From positions 1 through 20,191 of the forward strand of contig JAIWNE010000246.1 in assembly GCA_025331445.1 (NCBI GenBank): a stretch of 20,191 bases of DNA, in the 5' to 3' direction. Below, piece by piece: positions 1 through 8,970 of this stretch. Position numbers and translations under genes: made by a program. The stretch's first letter is position 1. Every line of letters starts with the position of its first letter. Below the pieces are notes generated by a model that searched no databases, was not told where the DNA came from, and saw only the letters and a program-made list of their open reading frames with translations. This DNA is from Blakeslea trispora. Its lineage: Eukaryota > Mucoromycota > Mucoromycetes > Mucorales > Choanephoraceae.

Positions 1-107
1 ATAATATAAATGAATTTAAATGACGTTTTCCGTATTATATTTTAACCGAGTGGTAAATGAGTAATAATGAAAGGCATATCAGCCAATAAAGAAAAGCAAT
101 GAGTACC
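1..107. other. AT-rich left edge, no gene
   Basis: Nothing supportable is seen here. A 73-codon open frame crosses 263-42 on the minus strand. It overlaps a dispersed repeat, starts with no promoter-like context, and has no recognisable domain, so I do not treat it as a gene. Confidence 0.5.
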
Positions 108-203
108 AAATAAAGCATACATCTTTAAATCAAGGTTAAATAGCAAAGGAGTGTATTTGAAATGTTTGTGTAAAAATGTAACGTGGGAGAGCCTATGGGA
201 GAT
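108..203 (+). repeat. Dispersed repeat, copy A (about 95 bp)
   Basis: This segment aligns in direct orientation with 8106-8200, with roughly four of five bases identical by eye and one 1-base gap. Shared blocks include AAATAAAGCATA, ATCTTTAAA, GTGTATTT, TTGTGTAA, ATGTAACGT and CCTATG. A weaker match (G-A-T/A-A-A-G-G-A-T) recurs near 290 and 8290, so the related region may be nearly 190 bp. It is noncoding and could be part of a larger degraded element. Confidence 0.75.
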
Positions 204-303
204 TAACAGTCTAAAGACCGAAAGAAACACAAAGAGCTTCCTTAAGCCAATGACATGAAGCATACTTCAATCAAAAGAGCAAATAAGATGAAAGGATTGC
301 ACT

Positions 304-499
304 GTAACTAATGAAAGAAAACATGAGTTATATGGTACATACAGGCTATAACTAATGAAATTCGCCTGCTTAAAAAACCATGAGTTATACCCAGGTTAAG
401 GCCTATAACTCATGAGGTGAGCTATACATGCTATTTTGAACATTAGTTAAATTTATGAGTTATACGCAGGATATGCCCTATTCCTGCGTGTAACTCATG
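304..499. repeat. Array of three hairpins with ATGAGTTATA arms
   Basis: Three consecutive inverted repeats use the same arm sequence. 322-332 pairs with 347-357 (one mismatch). 379-389 pairs perfectly with 404-414 (CATGAGTTATA / TATAACTCATG, 14-base loop). 455-471 pairs with 482-498 (17 bp, one mismatch, 10-base loop). An extra half-site, GTAACTAATG, lies at 304-313 and another, CATTAGTTA, near 441. A run of T follows at 500-508. No coding potential is seen. It could be a nested miniature inverted-repeat element or a fold-back satellite. Confidence 0.8.
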
Positions 500-503
500 T
501 TTT

Positions 504-2061
504 TTTTTCTGTAATGCTGAAGTCACGTGATTTAGTGCTGACGTCGACAGAAGTATAAGAGTAGTTTTATTTTTGAAATAATAAACGAGGGCTTCTTTTC
601 TATAAATTTATTTTATATCTAAGAGTTAAAAAGACAAAGCATCACTAAAGCTTTACTGGCTAGCCAAGGCTCAGACTTTCACGACTACAGCGTGGAAACG
701 TATCAATTTTTGTCAAGCTTGGATAATAACACAAGCTTGTTTTACCAGAAGACAGTCACGTCAGGAAATTGCAAGCGGAGGGTGGAGATTACCAATAAAT
801 TTTGGCAGAATCTTGGTAATCTCCAGAGTAGCTTTGGCACTGAATTTTCAACTCGCTCAATTTTGCCCTAAGTTTTTTCAAACTTTGCGTAAAACTTCTT
901 GTATATATCAGTAATACATTTCTCTAAAATAAACGACACTTGTACGATAAAAATTCATTGTTCTAGGCAATATCATTTTATACTGCAATTTTGTAAGCTA
1001 AGAAAATCTTTTAAAAAATTGCAAGTACTTTCGAAACCCCCCTGAGTATACAAGTTGGGGTGTACTTAAGAAATTGAGTGTGCCGAGTGCAACTGTGTAT
1101 CTTATGAAAGCAGTATTATCTTTTACTTTTACCTCAAAAACACTGTAAAGTAAACATAAATGTATTCAAGTATGCATCTACCCGTTATAGTGAAACAAAA
1201 GCGATTTAATTTTTTCAAGGAAATGTTAGGGCTCAAACCTCTGCGTAAAGAAAAAAAAAATAACCGTCAGATATGTTTAAAAGACGAATGAGCCGTGTTC
1301 TTGTAGAGGCTTTGTTGTAGATGATTTGAGAAACCAAATGCACAAGTAGTGCAAGCAAACGAGATTACTTAAAAAAAATCCCCTTTTGCTACATCGTTGA
1401 CCTAAAAGCAAGTTTAAAACAAATACAAATGCACAGAATAAAAAAAGAAGGTGATTGAGAGAAAATATAAAGCAGTTTATTGCAAAGTGTTATGAAATAA
1501 AGAGTGTGCAGTCTAGTTCAAAGCAATTGCAGATGACAAGGTGAAATGGCTGAATGTATTTCTTGTAAAATATAATATTACGAAATAAAATAAAAAAGAA
1601 AATTTTTCAAAAGCACACTGAGTTGTATCAAAAAGGAAAATATTACAAGAAGCTGTAAAATCAGAAGATTATTGGTGTTAAGCCAATGGCAAGCTCTGAC
1701 CAAAAGAAAAAAATTACAATCTTGAGACGGATTATGAAAGTGTTCTACTTTATTAGGGCGATTGCACCACAGACATACTTTCAAGAAAGTAAAAATAGCA
1801 ACGCGATCGTAAAGTGCATTGAAATAAAAGTCCATCCACCAATAAAAGCGTGTTATTTTTGAAAAGTTAAAAAAGTATTTCCTTTTTGGTGCCCATCTTT
1901 GAAAAGTACTAAGGAACAAGTTCAGAAGTTTTGTTTTAAAAACCTCTTCTATATTTACACTTCTCTTGACATCGGACTCCTCTGATTCGTCTCATTGAAC
2001 AGAACAAATGAAATCCTTGTATTCTACATCTTGCATGAATAAAATAAAAAAGACAATGTCA
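504..2061. other. AT-rich intergenic/flanking DNA left of element 1
   Basis: No gene is supportable in this stretch of about 1.5 kb. It contains an inverted repeat at 784-824 (listed separately), a CACGTG box near 524, and several poly-A/T runs. The one open frame of more than 100 codons (1919-1578, minus) is rich in Phe, Leu, Asn and Lys, as expected of translated AT-rich noncoding DNA, so I leave it out. If element 1 is a full-length CACTA-like element, this stretch would be its 5' subterminal region. Confidence 0.5.
784..824. repeat. Perfect 12-bp inverted repeat with CAGAATC core
   Basis: GGAGATTACCAA (784-795) pairs perfectly with TTGGTAATCTCC (813-824) across a 17-base loop. The loop contains TTTTGGCAGAATC. 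The 14-mer CAGAATCTTGGTAA (806-819) recurs exactly at 8496-8509, on the other side of element 1. This is a candidate subterminal or terminal signal of element 1, but no true terminal repeat or target duplication could be fixed. Confidence 0.6.
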
Positions 2062-2068
2062 TATAAAA
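2062..2068 (+). promoter_or_regulatory. TATA box of element 1 transposase
   Basis: TATAAAA lies 66-72 nt upstream of the chosen ATG at 2134, in the context ATATAAAAGG. The spacing is similar to that of the TATA boxes of the two second genes. This supports 2134 as the start, rather than the upstream in-frame ATG at 2008, which would precede the TATA box. Confidence 0.6.
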
Positions 2069-2133
2069 GGCATTGGAAATCAAGCAAGTTTTTTTTTTCA
2101 TCCTATCTCGTTTATTATTTCCAACATCTTACT

Positions 2134-5100
2134 ATGTCTTCCACTTCTTCCACCAAGCTCTTCGAATGTCACTGCGACGAATGTGCTGTTTCCATCAAGC
2201 GCAAGTACGTCAACAATGCTACCATCCGCTATCATAAGCAAAGCAAGCGTTTCAGAGGCATGAATTACCAAGAATGGACTCAAACTGATGGTAAACATCC
2301 TTTTGCTCTATTTGTACTTACTTGATCATTAACTACATACATTTGTTTCTAGAAGCAAAGAAGGCTATCAAAAAGACCCGTGTGATCTCTGAAAGCCAAG
2401 CTGAATCTAACACAGGTACATTCTTTGATTGTCAGTACCTATTACGCATCAATTCAACTAACGCATGCTTTCATTAAATACAGAGGTTGCTGTTCAAACC
2501 ACCGTTCAAGAGGATATCACTTCCGAAAGCCAAGAAAAATTTTCCATTGTGGATGAGCAGGATGCTTTCTTGATAGATACTGATGCTGCTGATATTATTG
2601 ATGCTGAATGTAGCTTCAATAATCAACTTTCCGCTGAAACATTGGTTGACGATGAAAGCTACGACGACTTGTCCCAAAATGTCGATTTGCAAAAGTTGAC
2701 TTCTACTTGTAAGTATTAGTATATCAAGCCTATTCAGTCAGACCAATTGAACTAATTTTTATATCTTGTCACTTAGCTAAAGCAGTTCCTAGTTCTCCTT
2801 CTGCCAAGATCCTCTCCATGATGGTTACTCTTCTTAACAACAAAAACATCGAGCACCATAACACCGAAATGATCATGGAATGTCTCAATCATGTACTTGA
2901 ATTGAACAACGACGATTATCGCTTTCCTAAAAGTACGGTCACCTTCCTAAAGCATAACAACCTCACCACTTACAGTCAGGAGGGAATCAAGTACTTTGCC
3001 GTCTGTTCAAAATGTCACAAGTTGTCTTTGATGAAAGAAGATCCTTTGGAAGAAGACATCACTTGCTTTGCTGATCTCATCAATGCCGCATACATTCCTC
3101 AGAGAAAGACTTCCTATTGCGAAGGGCAGGTTTATGAGTACAAGAATTACTCTACTTCTCGTAAGCTTGTTCCAGTCAAAGAATACCCGTACTGCTCATT
3201 GGTCACCCTCTTGAAAAAATTCTTTTTGAGACAAGGCTTTGCCGATAGAGTTAAAGCATGGAAAAACAGAGCAACTGCCGAAGGTTACTTGCGAGACTTT
3301 TATGATAGGGCCAACTTCTCTTCCTTCAAGACCTCTCCAAGCGATACTACCGCCTTCACTGCCGAGTCAGATTACAACCTCCTTTTAACTCTGAATGTTG
3401 ACTGGTTCGGTCCTTACAAGGCTACATACAGTGTCGGTTGCATCTATTTGACTATTCAGAACTTGGAAAAAGCAAATAGTCGCGACCATAAAGAAAACAT
3501 GTTGTTTGTGGGTGCAATTCCTGAGCCTCAAGAGCCTCAAACTACCGCCATGAACCACTATTTGGAACCTCTAGTCAACGATCTTCTGGTACTGATGAAA
3601 GGTGTTGATATCAAAATGGTGATGAGTGATAAGTCGATTCAGGTCAATAAGGTTAAGGCTTGTCTTGGAACCCTCAGCTCGGACTTGCCTGCAACAAAAA
3701 AACTGGTCAGCAGTATGTCATACAACAGCAGCAACGGATGTCATCTGTACAAGACTACGTTTGAGTCAATTCCTAGACCAGGCAATCGCCTCAACTACTG
3801 CAATTGGGACTGTGACCACCGGCAGAAAAGAACACAAGAGGAAACAAGAAACAGTTCTCGCGCTTGGAAGAGTGCCGCCACCAATAAAGCAAGAGAAGAG
3901 TTGGAACAAAAAACAGGCGTTCGTTATTCCGTTCTCTTCAAGCTTCCATACTTCTCTTATGAAATGATCGCTATTGAGCCAATGCACGCCTTGTATCTAG
4001 GTGTTGTTAAGAGAGCCCTCAAGTACTTTGTTCCAGACAAAGGCTTTCAAGCAATCCAGGCAGAAATGCAAAAAAACCTCGTCTACAACCACCAAGCTTC
4101 CGGCAAGCCTCTAGCAAGCAAGTTCACAAATGAGGGTTTTGCAAACGTCAAGGCTGTCGAGTTGAAGGAGTTCATGTCCACCATGGCAATGAATGTTCTC
4201 CGACCCTTGGCTAGAACGGAAGAGGAGTTCAAGACGATGAAGCATTCGATAACAGCCCTGCGTCTTCTGGATGGTCATGGTATCAAGGTTAGTGATGTTG
4301 AAGTGGCGCACCAACATCTACTTGCCTTTGCTAAAGGATTCCAGGTCCATTACAAGAAACAAGCAGTCGTTCCAAACTTTCATTTTATGCTGCATCTCCG
4401 TGACTCCATCTACAAGTTTGGTCCGATTTCTTGCTTCTGGGGATTCAATTTTGAGAGAAACAACCTATATGTCAAGCAGATTAATACGAATCACAAACAA
4501 GGCATAGAAAAACATACATGCGCCAAATGCAATCAAATATCTTTGCATACGATATCGATTCTGTTGCTCACTATTACAGCTCTTAACCCTTCCGCTTTCT
4601 TCTCTTGTTCTCTTGTTCTCTTGTTCTCTTGTTCTCTTGTTCTCTTGTTCTCTTGTTCTCTTTCTCTCTTCTGTTTCTTTCTCTTTTGTTTCTTTCTCTG
4701 TATCAATATATCTCATAAACATTATGTTGTAATAAACTCGAATCGTTAAAAAATTTAGTTTGGCAAACGCGTAGTGTTTTATTTTTAATGATGATAAAAG
4801 TGATTTGCATCGTGTTGTATTAGTTGCAGTTATTTGTGAAATAGCGCCTGAGAACTGGTACTGCCGTGTATGTTTGTATGAAGATGTTTTGTTTAACAAA
4901 AGTTGTGTAGATGAAAAGAAAGAAGAAAAAGTTTTTTTAAAGACGGAGATAAAATTTATTCTTATGAGCTTCTATAAGTGCCTGAAATCCTTTTTGATCC
5001 TTTTTCTCCTTTTCTTACTTTTAATATTTAAACAGAATAGCAAATTTTTCATTTCGAAAATGGACGACAAAACTAGAAACTTTATGAAGAAATTGGCTTG

Positions 5101-5845
5101 CTTGGCTAATGACATCGAGACAGACGATATTGTAGAACATGTAGAGAAGAAGGCCTCGTCTTTCGAGAACGTTGCTATCGACATTACCGAACCTTTTTGA
5201 CTTAATACGCTTATTAACTTTTCGGAAATCAATGGTAACCCCATACGCTTTGAACGTCTCTCTGAAAGCGGATATGTTGAAATATCATGGGACAGAAGAA
5301 GCGGCACACGTTTAAGTGATGAAGACTTCAAATGCCTAAAGTTATATTACGAAAGGCAATACGCAGATCCAGTCATTGTACCTAATTATGTTGAGAGATT
5401 CAAGCAAATCAGTGTACTTGGCTATGTCTACAAGTCCAAGCTATGTGGAGGTGATACTATGGTAGCGTTCAATGCATATAGATGCAACGATACTGATTCT
5501 GACGACCTGGATGGTGTTGTTATGGATCGTTTTGAGGAGCATTTACGAGCAGGTGAAGTTCAATACTTCCTCAGACACAAGGTTGAATTTGTCTCAAAGT
5601 ACGGATTAAAAGAAGAATTGGACCATTACTTTGCTTTTGTCGAGTGGTTCAAAAACCCTCGCAAAGGTAAAGAAACGCATGACAGGCTCACTGATGACTT
5701 TATGCGACCTTTCAGAAAAGAAAAAGAAAAGAAGGGATCTTACTCGATCATGCCCGTTCAGAAATTTCACACACCCATTCATCTACAAAAGACACCTTTT
5801 ACAAACATTATCGTTACAGCAGATTTCCCTAGACGCATCATATAA
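2134..5845 (+). pseudogene. CACTA-like transposase (Transposase_21 / DUF4218 type), element 1, damaged
   Basis: This is a DDE transposase homologue that would cut and paste its own element in the nucleus. The model has exons 2134-2290, 2353-2415, 2484-2708 and 2777 onward, with three phase-1 GT-AG introns of 62, 68 and 68 nt. The N-terminus carries C-H-C-D-E-C (about residues 11-16). An acidic E-T-L-V-D-D region follows, then C-S-K-C-H (about 225). The catalytic core has L-N-V-D-W-F (Asp about 357), I-E-P-M-H (about 548-552) and F-N-F-E-R (Glu about 708). Damage seen: the usual Asp before M-H is Glu; the zinc knuckle reads C-H-L-Y; one base is missing in the A run near 4509-4513; TAA at 4584; a stretch at about 4587-5059 absent from the relative; TGA at 5198-5200. 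Beyond the TGA the same frame continues for over 200 codons matching the relative's C-terminus. The family call is firm; activity is unlikely. Confidence 0.8.
4602..4657 (+). repeat. Octamer microsatellite (CTCTTGTT)x7
   Basis: Seven perfect tandem copies of CTCTTGTT occupy 4602-4657, followed by a looser CTTT/CTCT tract to about 4700. The repeat lies just after the premature stop of the element 1 transposase, inside a segment of about 470 bp that has no counterpart in the element 2 transposase. It is therefore probably expanded or inserted sequence rather than coding sequence. Confidence 0.9.
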
Positions 5846-5866
5846 TAAAAAAAAAGCAGCTTTATT
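5844..5866. terminator. Bidirectional poly(A) region between convergent genes
   Basis: The plus-strand transposase stop (5843-5845) overlaps an AATAAA (5844-5849). The minus strand carries AATAAA as TTTATT at 5861-5866, just past the stop of the opposing gene (5882-5884). Only 36 bp separate the two stop codons, so each transcript probably ends within or past the other gene's end, giving overlapping 3' ends. Confidence 0.65.
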
Positions 5867-5881
5867 GTGCAAAAAAAAATA

Positions 5882-7026
5882 TTACAAGTTTTCGGTATCC
5901 AAGCTCCAAGATGGCATGTTTTGAAATTTTCTGGATTGGACACCTCTACGCTCAACATATCGTCTATGACCAACGTAGGTAGCAATGAAACGGCCATTTC
6001 GTTTTCTGTTGTCAGCGTAACGCAAGTCATCCAACTCATCCAAAAAAGTTTCACACTATCGTAAAGTATTAGACGTCTTTCATATGTGTATACAGCTATT
6101 TTATACTTACTCTGATACTTCTGTAGGTAAGCGCCAGTCTGAATGGAACAGGCTTGTTCTCAGCATCAAGCTCTTCTTCTTGATCAGACATCATTTCGCT
6201 GACAAGAACAGCACTACATTCTGCTTCAGTACCATAAGCAGCACGAGTTTCGCCATTTGTCATTGAATCGCTGGTAAAAATGGCCTTATGCTTTCTGAAA
6301 GTGGCGAGTCTTTTCTTCAATACCTAATTACATGCGGTAAGTCTTTAGAATAATTTAGACATGATTGTGAAATTAAGAATGACTCACCTTGTTCTTACGG
6401 TTGCAAGCATTCTTGCGATTAATGTTGCATGCCTTTTCAAAATCACCTTTCTTAGCATCCTTGTCTGCTTGCTTGAGATACTTGAGTCGGTTATGCAACA
6501 CAGATTGGACATATTTCTTGATGTTTGATTCCATCCATCTGTGTCTTCTCAACATGTTCTGCAAGTCTTTATGAACAAGAAACATGTGGGTGATTGCCTT
6601 GACATGCAGCTGATTTGTCTTTCCCTTCATAAGGGACTCGCCCAGATCCCAACCTTGTCCTGCAAGTACACTCTCTTCACAGTCAATGATGGTTCTCTGT
6701 AGATAATACATGAGCAAAGGTATGCTTAAGTTATGTTTATCATCACTTACTCTCAATCCATGCAATTCTTCATCAGAACCAGGGAATCCATAATGGCCAG
6801 AATCTTGAGCCTTGTTGACAAACATAGCCTTGAGCTCTCCATTCACCTTGATAAGTCGGCTGATGAGCTCTTCGCTCTTTTGTTGAGCTTCCTCAACCTT
6901 GTCAAGGTTTGCTTCGAGCTGTCTGATTCGGCGTTGGTCAGCAGTAAGAGAGCTTCCACGGTACTCTGGATGTTGACGACGAGGAGCACTGCTAGCTTGT
7001 ACTTGAGGGATGTTTCTGTTAGACAT
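5882..7026 (-). CDS. Element-encoded accessory protein, element 1 (unrecognised family), intact
   Basis: I do not recognise this family. Exons are 7026-6751, 6696-6388, 6323-6111 and 6055-5882, with three phase-0 GT-AG introns (54, 64 and 55 nt). The spliced product is about 323 residues with no frameshift or internal stop. The first intron has no stop in frame, so an unspliced reading hides it. In order it has: N-terminal N-R-N-I-P-Q-V-Q-A-S; a charged coiled coil at about 28-65 (R-R-I-R-Q-L-E onward); a helical middle; an acidic piece with M-S-D-Q-E-E; and a basic last exon with L-D-D, a run of Arg/Lys, and P-S-W-S-L near the end. Every exon aligns with the gene at 11611-12713. It faces the transposase tail-to-tail, so a role in binding element ends or regulating transposition, like En/Spm TnpA, is possible but is only inference from position. 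Confidence 0.8.
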
Positions 7027-7100
7027 GTTGCAGATAATTTTAAAAGAGTGTAGAATAATAAGGGTAAGGAAGAGTTATTGCATTGTCACTAAAGTCTTTC

Positions 7101-7110
7101 ATTTATATAC
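7101..7110 (-). promoter_or_regulatory. TATA box of element 1 accessory gene
   Basis: On the minus strand GTATATAAAT lies about 75-84 nt upstream of the ATG at 7026. It is the only clear TATA-like box in the proximal upstream region. Confidence 0.55.
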
Positions 7111-8105
7111 GTGTGCTATATTTAGCTGTCTGATCATTTTGGTTTGAAATTATTCAAGGTACGTGAGCTGAGTATAGATCGACTGCAAGTGAAATACCAA
7201 TAAAAATTTTACTCGCGTCGCTTTGTACTTTTTTTTTCCTTTTTCTCTTTCCTTTAGCTTTCTACTGGTTCATGGTAAAGTAATTTGTATTATAAAGATA
7301 CTTTAACAAATGCAAACACTCTGAATTTGATTTCAAATAGGCGATAACTGAAAGCTAACACTACTATTGGTGCTTGTTTTAAGGTAGTCCTTTTATTTTT
7401 GTTGTTTCCATCAACATAGTCTCAATAACGCTTTTAAATATAATAGGGATCGCTTGTCTGGTAATGTAACCTGTAGATACGTTTTTGCTGCCATACTGAA
7501 TTGCCATCATGTGTTAGGGTAAGTTGCTTCTTTTGAAAAATAATCCTCTTCGCTGACACCCTTTTTATCTAGTTGCTAAGGTCTTTATGCTTTTCCCTTG
7601 TCCTGTAAAGGATCTATAATGATTGTAAAGGTAAAATTTAAACTGTTTCTTTTTTTTGTCATTCATTTCTAACATTATTATCTATTTTACTAATAGTTGC
7701 CTGGGCTTTTCTCTTTCGCTGGCTGCTAAGAACCGCAAATGACGCTTTTTCTGTATCCAGGCGAAACTGTACTATTTCGAGGCCCCTAATACATCCTGCT
7801 CAAGGTCTCAGAGCGCAAGCGTAAAAACAAAGCCCCCATTGGCATTTGCAGTACAGGCGTTAAAAAAGTGGCTGAAGACGAAGCGAGTTAAGGTAAGTAA
7901 CGAGAAGGGATCCTGGTATTGTCGAAAAAATTTGTACCAATAAATCAACAGATCGTGGTAGCATTTGGAATATATATAGTAGTATTTTTCGTAAATAAAC
8001 CAATAATATAAACGAATAAGCCAATATTCAATCGCGTCATTTAAGCTATTTTTAACCATCAGTGTTCTAAAGGGCGATGTCCCAAGAAGGAAGGGGAAAT
8101 GATCT
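7111..8105. other. Flank right of element 1, mostly noncoding
   Basis: AT-rich DNA with no intact gene. A locally less AT-rich stretch around 7560-7943 has intron-like borders (GTAAGT near 7520, CTAG near 7572, AATAG near 7697). It may be a gene relic and is listed separately. The minus-strand open frame at 8116-7808 is low-complexity Tyr/Phe-rich translation with no recognisable domain. Confidence 0.45.
7743..7943 (+). pseudogene. Possible gene relic, 66 codons without a start
   Basis: An open frame of 66 codons runs from just after a TGA (7740-7742) to TAA (7941-7943). It contains Q-A-L-K-K-W-L-K-T-K-R and W-Y-C-R-K, a more protein-like composition than the AT-rich surroundings. A sequence resembling an intron acceptor (TTTTACTAATAG) ends near 7697. 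It has no Met start and no family that I recognise. It may be a 3' exon fragment of a decayed gene, or chance. Confidence 0.2.
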
Positions 8106-8200
8106 AAATAAAGCATATATCTTTAAACAAAGGTCGAATGGTAAAGAAGTGTATTTCAATAATTGTGTAATGATGTAACGTCAACGGGCCTATGAGATCT
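8106..8200 (+). repeat. Dispersed repeat, copy B (about 95 bp)
   Basis: Direct-orientation relative of 108-203, with the same ordered blocks (AAATAAAGCATA, ATCTTTAAA, GTGTATTT, TTGTGTAA, ATGTAACGT, CCTATG). The two copies flank element 1 at a separation of about 8.0 kb. Confidence 0.75.
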
Positions 8201-8314
8201 ATGAAGCAAAGCGCCGATGAAAGTACAAATGGTCTAAAAAGGCAAAAGAGATTGAGAATTTATACAAAAACAACGAATAAAAGTAAAGGATAGCATGGAG
8301 ACAGACAGTGAAAT

Positions 8315-8523
8315 AGTGTCAGAATCATGGCAGAATACGGCAGATCCTGCTATTATTTTTTTGACAGTTGACAGGTGATCTCCAATGGCGACAGACAATT
8401 TTCATCTGCATAAAAAAGTGTCAGAATCTTTTCAGAATCCGCTGGTTCCTGACATTTGCAATTTCGTGACAATCTCCGACCTCGACATCCATTTTCAGAA
8501 TCTTGGTAAATCAGGCAGATTCT
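8315..8523 (+). repeat. CAGAATC-type short repeats, candidate subterminal region of element 1
   Basis: AGTGTCAGAATC occurs exactly at 8315-8326 and 8417-8428. Each is followed 4 bases later by CAGAAT and then by a related CG-C-(G)-AT/TT-CCTG tail, so a unit of about 36 bp is duplicated at 102-bp spacing. CAGAATC occurs again at 8433-8439 and 8496-8502. The 14-mer CAGAATCTTGGTAA at 8496-8509 matches 806-819. A TACCAAATTTCTGCCAAA-like stretch at 8522-8540 resembles the inverse complement of 791-812. Confidence 0.55.
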
Positions 8524-8561
8524 ACCAAATTTCTGCCAAACATTTTTCTGACGTGGCAGTT

Positions 8562-8610
8562 TAGAGTGCCAAATAGCAACACAGAAAAAATAGACATACG
8601 TCAAAATGTC
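8562..8610 (+). repeat. Short dispersed repeat shared with 18737-18784
   Basis: TAGAGTG, AGCAACACA and a perfect 20-bp block (8591-8610) occur in the same order and spacing at 18737-18784. The alignment spans 48-49 bp with one gap. The 20-bp block itself is partly palindromic (GACAT...ATGTC). Here it lies inside an open frame; at 18.7 kb it is downstream of a gene on the other strand, so it is not a conserved coding sequence. Confidence 0.7.
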
Positions 8611-8772
8611 GTGGTTAGTAGTAATGGCGAGCCTCAACAGCCAATTGAGGTTCAATATAATCTACCAACTATGCACAATTTAAACAAGAGAAGATTCAAA
8701 CCACAAGTGCCCAACAAAAGAAGAATGAAAGTTAGACTGAATATGTTGGGACTAAAGCCAAAGCTCCGTTAG
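8611..8772 (+). pseudogene. Truncated 3' ORF tail with NLNKRRFKP motif
   Basis: The open frame from 8503 to the TAG ending at 8772 is short, and its first part overlaps dispersed repeat sequence. Only the tail is listed. It has N-L-N-K-R-R-F-K-P-Q followed by basic residues, resembling N-V-N-K-K-R-R-F-K-P-K near the end of the Ser/Thr-rich gene at 18928-19707. Both tails are followed by the same TATA/hairpin/27-bp module. I read this as the 5'-truncated end of a related element. The function is unknown, and the basic tail could be nuclear-targeting or nucleic-acid-binding. Confidence 0.35.
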
Positions 8773-8851
8773 AAGAAGTAATCGGAATTGAGGTATTAAT
8801 TGCTTCCTTCTTTATTAGATTTAGATCAGATATTTAGTGTAGATTAGAAAG

Positions 8852-8970
8852 TATAAATACCTGTGCTATTAACAAAAATAAGTTCTTTATCAAAGACTTA
8901 TTTTGTAAATACACAAGTAAAGTGCAAAAGAAATAATAAATAGATCAAAGACTTATTTTGTAAATACACA
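8852..8970 (+). repeat. TATA - hairpin - 27-mer - AATAAA - 27-mer module
   Basis: TATAAATA (8852-8859) is followed by a stem whose arms are AATAAG and CTTATT (around 8877-8902). A 27-bp unit (8889-8915) comes next, then AATAAA (8935-8940), then an exact second copy of the 27-bp unit (8944-8970). The same order and similar spacing occur on the minus strand at 18943-18815. A promoter box closely followed by a poly(A) signal is typical of an LTR or a retroelement end, but no LTR borders or target duplication were found. Confidence 0.6.

Larger units (their letters stand above)
2062..7110 (+). mobile_element. Element 1: CACTA-like two-gene DNA transposon (core)
   Basis: This core holds a Transposase_21/DUF4218-type transposase gene on plus and a convergent second gene on minus, separated by only 36 bp. 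Gene order, convergence, intron counts and intron phases are the same as in the inverted copy at 11555-16268, which is the main evidence that these two genes form one unit. The limits given are the outer TATA boxes, not transposon ends. Possible subterminal repeats lie further out, near 800 and at 8315-8523. The transposase is damaged and the second gene is intact, so this copy is probably non-autonomous for transposase. Confidence 0.75.

Noticed and set aside
304..499. CRISPR array
   Set aside because: The units are fold-back hairpins with variable arms and spacing, not direct repeats with uniform spacers, and the DNA is eukaryotic.
1578..1919. 113-codon minus-strand open frame
   Set aside because: Composition is that of translated AT-rich noncoding DNA; no introns, motifs or promoter support it.
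2008..2133. Upstream in-frame ATG as transposase start
   Set aside because: It lies before the TATA box, and the added residues have no counterpart in element 2, whose N-terminus aligns with the ATG at 2134.
4465..4899. Minus-strand open frame with Glu-Arg-Thr repeats
   Set aside because: It is the shadow of the CTCTTGTT microsatellite and the transposase gene on the other strand.
643..8317. CACTA...TAGTG terminal repeats for element 1 (CACTAAAG at 643, ATAGTG at 8313)
   Set aside because: The bases beyond the five-letter match do not pair, and such words are frequent in AT-rich DNA.
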